Positions 16,901 through 24,133 of a stretch of DNA of 36,746 nt are shown here, one piece after another; position 1 is the first letter of the stretch, and every line of letters starts with the position of its first letter. The DNA is taken from the NCBI GenBank assembly GCA_041477815.1, contig JBGOUV010000011.1:1-36746 (forward strand), written 5' to 3'. A program made the position numbers and the translations under genes. The notes beneath the pieces were generated by a model. It was given only the letters and a program-made list of their open reading frames with translations. It was not told the DNA's origin and did no database searches. This stretch comes from JBGOUV01 sp041477815 (GTDB lineage Bacteria > Acidobacteriota > Terriglobia > Bryobacterales > JACQDG01).

Positions 16901-17315
16901 GCTCGGCGGGAAACCAGCCGGACCAGGGTCCTTCCCGCGGCAACACGTGGACCAGCAGGGGATTCCAGATCTGGCGGGGCTGGACGTCTCCGCCGCGGGG
17001 GCGGTGCAGGCGGGGTGGCCTGGGGCTGGACGCGGCCACCGGAACCCGAGGAGTGGTGCGATGACGCAGCGTCAAGGCCACAAACTCCTGGATCTCCCAG
17101 CTTGGTTCCTCCTCGGAGGCCGGTTTCTCGCCCGCCAGGATGGCCAGCCGATGCATGGGATCGACCAGGCTGGGGTGCAGCGGCTCGGCGTACTCGAGCA
17201 GCCGGCCCACCGTCTCCCTCTTGTATTGTTCGGCGTGCTCGTCACAGCAGAACTCCGAGCCGGTCTTCATCCGCCTCCAGCGGGAGATTTTCGCGTGACA
17301 GACTAAGCAATACAT
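13905..17315 (-). CDS. Giant zinc-finger / Pro-Ala-rich / membrane / LamG-like protein
   Basis: This is a protein of unknown function, 1136 residues. ATG 17315 starts directly at a small Cys/His finger (C3, C6, C23, C24, H27: YCLVCHAKI, then EFCCDEHAEQY). A short helical region follows (to about 85), then some 800 residues of low-complexity Pro/Ala/Val/Leu sequence without clear domains. One likely transmembrane helix (ATAAVFSVLSLFLGL, about 902-916) precedes a C-terminal beta-rich domain of about 175 residues (SEEDFASGFKAW to VHSVAISGN) that resembles LamG/DUF1080-type concanavalin folds. The predicted topology puts the finger in the cytoplasm and the lectin-like domain outside. It is followed 10 bp later by the TPR gene. 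The long Pro/Ala region has an open frame on the opposite strand, taken to be a composition artefact. Confidence 0.75.
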   Translation of the reverse strand: MYCLVCHAKISRWRRMKTGSEFCCDEHAEQYKRETVGRLLEYAEPLHPSLVDPMHRLAILAGEKPASEEEPSWEIQEFVALTLRHRTTPRVPVAASSPRPPRLHRPRGGDVQPRQIWNPLLVHVLPREGPWSGWFPAEPEPRIPAGRSLSDLSGHRQPAAPRAEAGSGLRRRSARGLPAAPPARCAGVEPSGAAPLGRRSVPAPVPLGLPRTRAVSPGQVRYPGPTPSARRFSPALGFLSVSAGLAAAPADSVAFAVEGVVPTAVPPLPIWLQALPFAPLRRTTPSFFPLAAAPRVGPNGHPHASPVVDLRTGWELPLRLPELPPARKFGRLGRAAAPSLVGETRLLDAVPVPAAAHYPLPPARQPLPSPAIPRAVTPVEGPVAGLETFASSHTLVPAAMAVPALAASALAGRRLDLAPAVERLVPAVWRPASNTWSPAAGLALLAPAGSPFWSAPAEAVSQPLSPRGLSPWLTATRLLTGSSCAWRVAGESTRKPAARSAPVNRAVAGEALRLTATPADMLVSRVQAPAVAQPPVTAPCGVARLQPRRVALTLPPSGNLASVMPSSAVAAVTAPAAAGAIMNLSRAVATCNPETPPFLEVSCTVSPATLTAVPATGATPSPAPDPRPLLDLVQPSPALAGVASVEPTVPASTRLQAAAYPPLPVPELALELAALHSPLSPAAPLAPALPVEISPLLARSQAALPVTDLVVDPSPLPGAPPPHPISQPEVEATLPSVPAEPLVSLTLPPLAIELRRREVPPPLPARRTARIADRVGAEAAFGPGRRAPAPAPTNVPALLAPLPRSLRPPASSSLRPLHIPFAPRAGDLPAAEPVPRLEVSPASKPTLRPVPVSPLTEAAAVREALDTAQGTGPSRLAILSRAALVFWHDAVVPFLATRRGKFATAAVFSVLSLFLGLRTPNGPLRGVARAAVLPLAERSYFLSEEDFASGFKAWSSPALFRLQDNGLVEIREGLTLYQPSLRRVDYEFSFAGAIRRGALGWVVRASDPSNYYACKLAWRGKGKEKRSVLVRNTVVNDAPAAPEKVVALPFELEENKVYNLMLTVHGDRVSTLIDGRGVDSFTDTRLPTGGIGFLAGPGEQALVHSVAISGNDDPAGRSLAWMLGFGRFLGGKVFGS

Positions 17316-17488
17316 GGCGCTCTTCCAACCACACACCGACTGCGCGAGTGGAACCAGCCTGGCAGGTTCCGCCCGTGGGAATGGACCTCCCAATTTGATT
17401 CTGAGACAATGGTCCAGTGGTTGCGATAAGGGGCTTGCCCTAGTTCACATGGAAATGTGCCTTATGCCCCAGCCGGACGACGGGGCGG

Positions 17489-18433
17489 CTAGGCTACGGG
17501 GCGACTGGGCGACAGCACGACGGAGGGTTGACGGCGTCCGCCGAGGGTGACGCGGAGGAGGCTTTCGAGCTGCTGGCGGGCGATACCGGCCCAGGGACTG
17601 GCCGGATCGATCTTCAGGTACGCCCGCCAGTGCTTGACCGCCTGCATGGGCTCGCCGGACTTTTCATAGAGAAGGGCGAGATTGTAGTGGGCGTCGGCGT
17701 AGTCGGTGCGGAGGCGCAGCGCGGCGAGATAGTGGTGACGGGCCTCCGGCAGCTTGCCTTGCTCATCATAGATATTGGCCAGGTTGAAATGGGCCAGGGG
17801 GTAGGCGGAGTCGATCTCGAGGGAGCGGCGGTAGCAACACTCCGCTTCGACCAGGTTGCGGCACTGGTACTGGACCGTACCCATATTGACGCAGGCGCCG
17901 GCGGCGTTGGGGTTAAGCTCCAGGGATTGAGCGTAGGCCTTGAGGATCTCCTGGGCCGGAGCGCCCGATTCTTCGAGCTGGAGGCCGATCTGGAACCAGC
18001 GCTCCGACTCGCGGTCCCGGGCCTCGCGGGAAACCGGTGGCTCGCGGTGCTGCATGGGAGTGACGCGGGCGAGGGCGCCGGTCTCGAAGTCGAACAGGAG
18101 CTGGCCGGTGAGGGCTTCCATGCGGCCGTCGCCGAGGTCGACGGCGATGTTGCGGCCGTCGGAGACGATCTTTAGTTCGGTGAGGGGCTCGCTGACGCCG
18201 TCGAGTTTCTGGACGAGGGAGGCCAGGGCGCGCTTGATGCGCTGCGGCGGGATGCGTTTGTCGCGCAACTCTTTGAGAGTCCGCAGGGCGATCAGGTCGC
18301 GGAAGGAGAATTCCTGTCGGGCGGCGACGAAGCCGGCGCGCTCCCAGGAGCGCAGGCGCATCTCGGGGATCTTCAAAATGCGCCGGACATCTTCACGGAG
18401 ATAGGCTTCCTGAGCCGTTGCAGTGGAGACCAC
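17489..18433 (-). CDS. MerR-like HTH protein with C-terminal TPR repeats
   Basis: This is a 314-residue protein with a MerR-type winged-helix N-terminus (residues about 10-75: YLREDVRRILKIPEMRLRSW, then FSFRDLIALRTLKELRDKRI), a middle segment with a MEALTGQLLFDFETG motif, and four to five TPR units (about 160-295). The expected role is DNA binding or protein docking through the HTH with TPR-mediated interactions; the target is unknown. The start is GTG 18433. It follows the amidohydrolase gene by 23 bp on the same strand and probably ends that operon. The 173-bp gap to the next gene (17316-17488) should hold that gene's promoter, but I found no convincing boxes. Confidence 0.85.
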   Translation of the reverse strand: MVSTATAQEAYLREDVRRILKIPEMRLRSWERAGFVAARQEFSFRDLIALRTLKELRDKRIPPQRIKRALASLVQKLDGVSEPLTELKIVSDGRNIAVDLGDGRMEALTGQLLFDFETGALARVTPMQHREPPVSREARDRESERWFQIGLQLEESGAPAQEILKAYAQSLELNPNAAGACVNMGTVQYQCRNLVEAECCYRRSLEIDSAYPLAHFNLANIYDEQGKLPEARHHYLAALRLRTDYADAHYNLALLYEKSGEPMQAVKHWRAYLKIDPASPWAGIARQQLESLLRVTLGGRRQPSVVLSPSRPVA

Positions 18434-18456
18434 GATGGGATTGTATCACGGATGCG

Positions 18457-19731
18457 CTAGCGAAGGAAGCGTTGATAGAGCTCGGTGTTGCGCGAGTCCA
18501 GGGGGACCAGCTTCCCTGCGATGAAGACATAGCGGATTTCAGAGCGGACGTCGAGGGGATCGCCCTTGGAGATGAGGAGGTTGGCCAGCTTGCCGGGCTC
18601 GAGCGACCCGACGCGGTCGGCGATGCCGAGCAACTCGGCGGGCCAGAGAGTGAGGGCCTTGAGGGCGTCCTCGCGTTCCAGGCCGTAGGCGGAGGCGACG
18701 GCCGCGTGATAGGGGAGGTTGCGGGCGTCGCTGCCGCCGCCGGTGGCGATGGCGAAGCGGACGCCGGCCTTCCGCAGGGCGGCGGGGGTGGCGAAGGGGG
18801 CGTCGTAGGGATCTTCCGGCGTGCGGGGCAGGCTCTCCACGCCTGTATAAATCACGGCGATGTCCTTTTGTTTCAGGAGGCCGGCAACCTTCCAGGCGTC
18901 GGCGCCGCCGGAGATGATGACCTTGAAACCGAACTCTGCGGCGAGATCGACGGCGGCGCGAATCTCCCGGAAGTGATTGGCAGGACAGATCACCGGGCGC
19001 TGGCCGCGCATCACCGGGACCATGGCTTCCAGACCGTTGTCGCTGGGCGGGCCGCCGCGGGCGCGCATCTCGGCATAGGCTTTGGCTTCGCGCAGGTACT
19101 GCTTGAGCTTGGCCAGGTCCTCGGCGACACGGTCGGGTCGGTCCGCGCCGGCTGCGGCAGCTGCCTCGGGGGAGCCGCGGGGGACCCGGCGGTCACGGCT
19201 GGGAATATTCAGGATCAGACCGGCTTGCGGGAGCAGGGTCATCTCGTTCGGGTAGTTGCCAAAGAGGTTGACGGCGGAGGCGGCGCCCGAGATACGGCCG
19301 CCGGAGGGAGCTACCAGGACGGTGGTAATGCCGTTAACGCGCGTGGTGCGGACGATCTCGCTGTGGGGGTTGACGGCGATCCAGGCCTGGGCCTGCGGAT
19401 TGAAGGCGCCGATCTCGGCGGTGTCGACCGAGCCCCGGACGGAGGAGATTTCGTTGAGGCCGACCGTGGTGTAGGCGTCGATCCAGCCGGGGTAAACCGA
19501 GAGGCCGGCGCCGTCTATTTTGTTGGCGCCGGAGGGGACGGGAACCTTGGCGCCCAGGGCGATGATCTTGCCGTCCTTAATGACGATGGTGCCGTGCTCG
19601 ATGGGTGGCGAGGTAACGGGCACCAGGCGGGCGTTGGTGATGGCGTGGGTTTGGGCGAAGGCCGGGAGTGCGGCGAGGGCCAGCAGCACGGAGCCGCGCG
19701 CGTAAGCAAGCGGTTGGAGTAGCCTACTCAT
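18457..19731 (-). CDS. Secreted amidohydrolase-like protein lacking the HxH metal motif
   Basis: This is a 424-residue member of the amidohydrolase superfamily (imidazolonepropionase-like composite domain). The N-terminal signal peptide ends LALAALPAFAQ. The strand that normally carries the metal-binding HxH reads YPGWIDAYTTVGLNEI, so both histidines are replaced (Tyr and Thr). The C-terminal part keeps the usual GIADRVGSLEPGKLANLLI. Loss of metal ligands suggests a non-catalytic or altered protein. The signal peptide contains an unusual LAYARGSV insert (see the repeat at 19688-19713). Its ATG overlaps the end of the upstream amidohydrolase gene by 8 bp, so the two are co-translated, perhaps as subunits of one complex. 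Confidence 0.83.
   Translation of the reverse strand: MSRLLQPLAYARGSVLLALAALPAFAQTHAITNARLVPVTSPPIEHGTIVIKDGKIIALGAKVPVPSGANKIDGAGLSVYPGWIDAYTTVGLNEISSVRGSVDTAEIGAFNPQAQAWIAVNPHSEIVRTTRVNGITTVLVAPSGGRISGAASAVNLFGNYPNEMTLLPQAGLILNIPSRDRRVPRGSPEAAAAAGADRPDRVAEDLAKLKQYLREAKAYAEMRARGGPPSDNGLEAMVPVMRGQRPVICPANHFREIRAAVDLAAEFGFKVIISGGADAWKVAGLLKQKDIAVIYTGVESLPRTPEDPYDAPFATPAALRKAGVRFAIATGGGSDARNLPYHAAVASAYGLEREDALKALTLWPAELLGIADRVGSLEPGKLANLLISKGDPLDVRSEIRYVFIAGKLVPLDSRNTELYQRFLR
19688..19713. repeat. Repeat-like GC palindromic segment inside a signal-peptide sequence
   Basis: The plus strand here reads ACGGAGCC then GCGCGCGTAAGCAAGCGG. I recall this word as a dispersed repeat in acidobacterial genomes. 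It encodes the LAYARGSV stretch that interrupts an otherwise ordinary signal peptide. Identity as a dispersed repeat is from memory and needs a genome-wide count. Confidence 0.35.
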
Positions 19732-22282
19732 GGCCCTCCCCCTCCTCGGTGGTAGTCGGCCGCGCGGGCACCGGCGGTTCGTACTCCTCCTTCCAGGGGA
19801 CGCGGCTGTCCAGGTCGCGCCGGCGGTCGAAGAAGACCTGGCCGTCGATGAGGGTCATCTCGACGCGGGCGTAGGGACTGAAGGGGTGGCCGTTGAAGAT
19901 GGCGAGGTCGGCGTCCTTGCCGGCTTCGAGGGAGCCGGCGCGCTGGTCGATGCCGAGCATCCAGGCGGGGTCGATGGTGATCAGGCGGAGGGCCTGGGTC
20001 TCAGTAAGGCCGCCGTACTTCATGGCTTTGGCCGCTTCCTGGTAGAGGCGGCGGACGCGCTCGTCGCTATCGGAGTTGACGGCGGTGCGGACGCCGGCCT
20101 TCACCAGGAGCGCCGGGTTGTAGGGGATGCCATCGAAGGCCTCCATCTTATAAGCCCAGTTGTCGGCGAAGGTGGAGGCGCCGGCGCCGTGTTGGCGGAT
20201 CCTGTCGGCGACCTTGTAGCCCTCCAGGACGTGCTGCAAGGACCGGATCTTGAAGCCGAACTCGTCGGCCAGGTCGAGCAGCATGGAGATCTCGTCGGCG
20301 CGGTAGCAGTGGGCGTGGACCAGGACCTTACCGGCCAGCACGTCGGCCAGGGTTTCGAGGGTCAGGTTGCGCGGAGGATTCTTCTGCCGGGCGTACTCGC
20401 GGGCGGCCGTGAAGGCCTCGCGGATGACGTTCTCGACGCCCATGCGGGTGGCGGGGAAGCGGGGGGGGCGGCCGGCGACGGTGAAGTTCGAGCGCTTGGG
20501 GTTCTCGCCGAGGGCGAACTTGATGCCGCGCGGGGCGCCGGGGAAGAGCATCTCTTCGACCGGCCGGCCCCACTTCAGCTTAACCGTAGCGTTCTGGCCG
20601 CCGATGGCGTTGGCCGAGCCGTGGAGGATATTGAGAGTCGTCACCCCGCCGGCCAGGGCGCGGTAGATGTCTACGTCCTCGGGGTCGAGGACGTCCGTGA
20701 TCCGCACCTGGGCGGTGACGGAGAGCGACCCTTCGTTGACGCCGCCCGAGGTCATGGAGTGCGAGTGGGAATCGATGATGCCGGGCATGACGTAACGGCC
20801 CGCGCCGTCGATGATCCTGGCGCCGGCGGGAGCGGAGACGGTCTTGCCGAGCTGCCGGATCTTGCCGTCCTGGATCCACAGGGAGCCGTTCTCGATGACG
20901 CCGTTGGTGACGGTGAGGAGCGTAGCGTTCTGAATGACAACGTCCTGGGAGGGAGGCTCGGGGGCCGGGGGCCGGCGTTCGGGAATGGGAGGCTTGGCCT
21001 CCGGATCGGAGGCGCGGGCGAAGAGTCGAGGTGAAGTGGAGGGCGAGGGAGTGTAGAGGCGGCCGTCGATCACCACGGCCTTCACCTGGGTTTTGGGCTC
21101 GAAGATCTCGCCGTCGAGGATGGTGAGGTTGGCGAGGCGGCCGGACTCGACGGCGCCGAGCAGGCGCCCGGCGCCGAGGATGTCGGCGGCGGAGGCGGTG
21201 AGGGCGCGGAGGGCGGCGGACCTGCTGAGGCCGCGCGAGAGGACGGTGCGGATCTGAGCCATGATCTGCTCGGGCCGCTCGACGCCGGCGGTGGCGAAGG
21301 CGAAGCGGACGCCGGCCTTTTCCAGACGCCCGGGGTTGGATTCGGCATCGATCCGGGCCGGGCCGTTGGCGGGTTCTTGCCGGAGACCCAAATCGACGAG
21401 GACGGGCAGGTCGCGGGATTTCAGCAGCTCGGCCACGCGCCAGGCCTCGGCGCCGCCGTAGACAATGGGCTGGAGGTGGAACTCGTCGGCAAAGCGAATG
21501 GCCCGGCGAATCGACTCGGCGCTCTCGGCGGCGAAGACCACGGGGATTTTGCGATCGAGGACCGGCAGGAGGGCGGCGCTGGCGGGGTCGTAGGGCGGGC
21601 GGGGCTCGGAGAGCTTCTCGCGGTACTGCTGAGCGGTGAGAAGGGTCTGGCGGAGCACGGCGAAGACGCCCATGAGCGAACCGGGATAGCCGCGCGCGTT
21701 TGGGGTATTGAAAGAGACGTGCATGGCTACGGGGGAGAGCAGGACGGCCTCGGCGGCGGAGTCGCCGGCGAGATTCACCAGGGCGCTGGCGCCTTGCCAG
21801 TTGCCGTCGCGGGCGGCGGCGAGGACGGTGGTGAAGCCGAGGCTGCGGCGGGGGTCGGGCTGGGAGGGGAAGGCCAGGCGCTCGGCGGCTACGAAATCCG
21901 CATTGACTCCGATGGGTTTGGGCCAGAGGTAGCGGTCGGGGGAGTTGATGTCGTCGGGGACGGGGACGGGGGGGGCGACGGGGCCGAGGGGGCGAGGGGG
22001 CAACGGGGCTGCGGGGGGGAAGCCGTAGTGGGTATAGGCATCGATGAGGCCGGGATAGACGGTCTGCCCGGTGGCGTCGTAGACGCGGGCGTCGGGTGGA
22101 ATGGCCACGCCTTCGCCCACCGACTGGATCTTGCCATCGCGCAGGAGGATCACGCCCTGGGCGATGGTCTTCTCGGGAGTGAGGACGATCTTGGCGTTGG
22201 TGATGGCGTACGGCGGGTTCGCCGCGGCCTCGGCCACTCCCAGCGCCGCCAGAAAAACGACGCAGCAGGCAGGGATTCTCAT
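19724..22282 (-). CDS. Secreted tandem amidohydrolase, one degenerate and one active-looking domain
   Basis: This is an 852-residue protein starting at ATG 22282 with a signal peptide (MRIPACCVVFLAALGVAEA). It holds two amidohydrolase domains in tandem. In the first (about 25-430) the HxH strand reads PGLIDAYTHYGF, so the first histidine is tyrosine. After a Pro-rich linker, the second (about 460-840) has the intact PGIIDSHSHSMTSGG (H506, H508), a GGVTTLNILHGSANAIGGQ motif, a VLVHAHCYRADEI metal region and a late NSDSDERVRR aspartate. Members of this group are related to imidazolonepropionase and prolidase-like enzymes; the substrate is unknown. It is the first gene of an operon with the smaller amidohydrolase. 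Confidence 0.85.
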   Translation of the reverse strand: MRIPACCVVFLAALGVAEAAANPPYAITNAKIVLTPEKTIAQGVILLRDGKIQSVGEGVAIPPDARVYDATGQTVYPGLIDAYTHYGFPPAAPLPPRPLGPVAPPVPVPDDINSPDRYLWPKPIGVNADFVAAERLAFPSQPDPRRSLGFTTVLAAARDGNWQGASALVNLAGDSAAEAVLLSPVAMHVSFNTPNARGYPGSLMGVFAVLRQTLLTAQQYREKLSEPRPPYDPASAALLPVLDRKIPVVFAAESAESIRRAIRFADEFHLQPIVYGGAEAWRVAELLKSRDLPVLVDLGLRQEPANGPARIDAESNPGRLEKAGVRFAFATAGVERPEQIMAQIRTVLSRGLSRSAALRALTASAADILGAGRLLGAVESGRLANLTILDGEIFEPKTQVKAVVIDGRLYTPSPSTSPRLFARASDPEAKPPIPERRPPAPEPPSQDVVIQNATLLTVTNGVIENGSLWIQDGKIRQLGKTVSAPAGARIIDGAGRYVMPGIIDSHSHSMTSGGVNEGSLSVTAQVRITDVLDPEDVDIYRALAGGVTTLNILHGSANAIGGQNATVKLKWGRPVEEMLFPGAPRGIKFALGENPKRSNFTVAGRPPRFPATRMGVENVIREAFTAAREYARQKNPPRNLTLETLADVLAGKVLVHAHCYRADEISMLLDLADEFGFKIRSLQHVLEGYKVADRIRQHGAGASTFADNWAYKMEAFDGIPYNPALLVKAGVRTAVNSDSDERVRRLYQEAAKAMKYGGLTETQALRLITIDPAWMLGIDQRAGSLEAGKDADLAIFNGHPFSPYARVEMTLIDGQVFFDRRRDLDSRVPWKEEYEPPVPARPTTTEEGEGHE

Positions 22283-22319
22283 GTCGGTAGAAGTATAAAT
22301 GATAAAATGGATAATTTCC
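22283..22319. promoter_or_regulatory. Compact divergent promoter region
   Basis: The 37 bp between the divergent amidohydrolase and ABC genes is AT-rich. On the minus strand TATACT (22297-22292) lies 9 bases before the amidohydrolase ATG, predicting a leaderless or nearly leaderless mRNA. On the plus strand TATAAA (22294-22299) could serve the ABC operon. The two boxes overlap, so the promoters should compete. No good -35 boxes were seen. Confidence 0.45.
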
Positions 22320-23336
22320 ATGCCCGGAGAAGTCCAGGCCGAGGGCCTGACCAAAGACTTCCGGATGTTCCAGCGCAAAGAGGGCGTCCGGGGGGCGATC
22401 GAGAACCTGTTTGTCCGGCGGCACACCAACGTCCGGGCCGTGGATGGCGTTTCGTTCGCCATCCGGCCCGGGGAGATGGTCGGCTACATCGGACCGAACG
22501 GGGCCGGGAAGTCCACCACCGTCAAGATGCTCACGGGAATTCTGGAGCCTACCTCGGGGCAGGCGGTGGTGAACGGGTTCGTGCCCTATCGGGACCGCGC
22601 GCGCTACACCCACACCATCGGCGTCGTGTTCGGGCAGCGGACGCAGCTCTGGTGGGACATCGCGGTGGTGGAGTCGTTCCGGCTGTTGCAGCGCATCTAC
22701 GAGGTGTCGGAGTCCGACTACCTGGCGCGGATGGAGATGTTCGACCAGGTGCTGGAGATCAAGCGGTACCTGCACACGCCGGTGCGGAAGCTGAGCCTGG
22801 GCGAGCGGATGCGGTGTGATTTGGCGGCATCTCTGATACACAACCCGCCGCTGCTGTTCCTGGACGAGCCGACCATCGGCCTGGACGTGGTGGCCAAGAC
22901 CAACGTCCGGCAGTTCCTCAAAGAGATCAACAAGCGGTTCGGCACCACCATGCTGCTGACCACGCACGACCTGGCCGATATCGAGGAGCTGTGCAAGCGC
23001 CTGATGATCATCGACCACGGGCGGGTGCTGTTCGACGGGGCGCTGGCCCTGCTGAAGCGGCAGTTGTGGCGGCAGATGCAGATCAAGATCGAGCTGAAGG
23101 AAAAAGACCAGGCGGCGGCGCTGGAGGCTCTGGCGCTGAACAGCATCGACCGGGAGCGGGTGGATGAGCTGACCTACCGGCTGTCGTTCGACCGCGAGCA
23201 GCACACGGCCGGAGAGGTGATCCGGCAGATTGTGGCGGCGGTGGACGTGCGGGACATCTTCATTCAGGAAGAGCCGATCGAGGAGATCGTGCGGCGAATC
23301 TATACCGGTCCGGCGGTGCTGGAGTTCGGGCGGTGA
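22320..23336 (+). CDS. ABC-2 exporter ATP-binding subunit
   Basis: This is a 338-residue nucleotide-binding subunit. Walker A is GPNGAGKST (58-66), the signature is LSLGERMR rather than LSGGQ, Walker B is LLFLDEP and the switch histidine lies in LTTHD. A C-terminal extension of about 90 residues follows the core. It belongs to the subgroup that pairs with DUF990-type permeases. ATG 22320 is preferred, since it puts EVQAEGLTKDF at the beginning as in relatives; ATG 22299 is possible but overlaps the promoter. The stop overlaps the next start as GTGA, so the ATPase and two permeases form one operon. The exported substrate is unknown. Confidence 0.9.
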   Translation: MPGEVQAEGLTKDFRMFQRKEGVRGAIENLFVRRHTNVRAVDGVSFAIRPGEMVGYIGPNGAGKSTTVKMLTGILEPTSGQAVVNGFVPYRDRARYTHTIGVVFGQRTQLWWDIAVVESFRLLQRIYEVSESDYLARMEMFDQVLEIKRYLHTPVRKLSLGERMRCDLAASLIHNPPLLFLDEPTIGLDVVAKTNVRQFLKEINKRFGTTMLLTTHDLADIEELCKRLMIIDHGRVLFDGALALLKRQLWRQMQIKIELKEKDQAAALEALALNSIDRERVDELTYRLSFDREQHTAGEVIRQIVAAVDVRDIFIQEEPIEEIVRRIYTGPAVLEFGR

Positions 23337-24130
23337 GTGTCGCGGTCTACCGCGAGTTCGCCCGTGTCGGGTTCGTCAACATCCTCGCCTTCCGTTTGCG
23401 GTACTACACGGGGGTACTCACGTACCTGATCAACGTCAGCGTCTACTACTTCATCTGGAAGGCGCTCTACGCGGCCCAGACCGAGATTGCGGGCCTGGGC
23501 TTCGGCCAGATGGTCACGTACGTGGCGGTGGGGTGGATGATCCGGTCCCTGTATTTTAACAACATAGACCAGGACATGGCCTCGGACGTGATGGACGGCA
23601 AGATCGCGATGACCTTGATCAAGCCGGTGAGCGTGCAGGGGATGTATATTTCACAGGCGCTGGGGGAGACGGTGTTTCGCCTGGTCCTGCTGTCGGCGCC
23701 GGTGGTGGCGGTGCTGGCGCTGGTGTTTCCGGTCGAGCCGCCTAAGAGCCTGGAGCACGCGGCGCTGTTTCTGGTGTCGGTGGCCGGAAGCGTGATGCTG
23801 GTGGCGGCGCTGAACTTTGTGGTGGGGGTGTGCGCGGTGCCGCTGAAGTCGATCCTGGGACTGCTGCGGGCCAAGTTTTTCGTGCAGGACCTGCTGAGCG
23901 GCCTGCTGGTCCCGATGGCCCTGTTCCCCGCCCCGCTGCCGAAGATCCTGGCGTTTCTGCCGTTCCAGCATATCGGGTCCACGCCGATGCTGATCTACCT
24001 GGGGCGGCTCACCCTGGGCGAGGCAGTGGGGGCGTTGCTGGTTCAAGCCGCCTGGGTGGGCTTCCTGCTGGCGCTCGGCGGATGGTTCTGGAAGCGCATG
24101 GCGCGGCGCATCACCATTCACGGAGGCTGA
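23333..24130 (+). CDS. ABC-2 permease, DUF990 type, first subunit
   Basis: This is a 265-residue inner-membrane protein with about six hydrophobic helices. It starts at a GTG overlapping the ATPase stop. Typical features of the ABC2_membrane_6 (DUF990) family are present: a short cytoplasmic start (AVYREFARVGFVN), a first helix pair with YYTGVLTYLINVSVYYFIWK, the conserved DQDMASDVMDGKIAMTLIKP loop, and PFQHIGSTPMLIYLGRL near the end. It should form a heterodimeric channel with the next protein. Confidence 0.85.
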   Translation: MSVAVYREFARVGFVNILAFRLRYYTGVLTYLINVSVYYFIWKALYAAQTEIAGLGFGQMVTYVAVGWMIRSLYFNNIDQDMASDVMDGKIAMTLIKPVSVQGMYISQALGETVFRLVLLSAPVVAVLALVFPVEPPKSLEHAALFLVSVAGSVMLVAALNFVVGVCAVPLKSILGLLRAKFFVQDLLSGLLVPMALFPAPLPKILAFLPFQHIGSTPMLIYLGRLTLGEAVGALLVQAAWVGFLLALGGWFWKRMARRITIHGG

Positions 24131-24133
24131 CCG

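Noticed and set aside
20580..23204. Very long minus-strand frame across the amidohydrolase and the ABC ATPase
   Set aside because: Arg/Pro/His-rich, crosses a divergent promoter and a well-marked plus-strand ATPase; a shadow frame.
22320..23336. Use of this ABC ATPase as the missing Wzt of the polysaccharide exporter
   Set aside because: It is translationally coupled to its own two DUF990-type permeases and lies on the other strand and in another operon.
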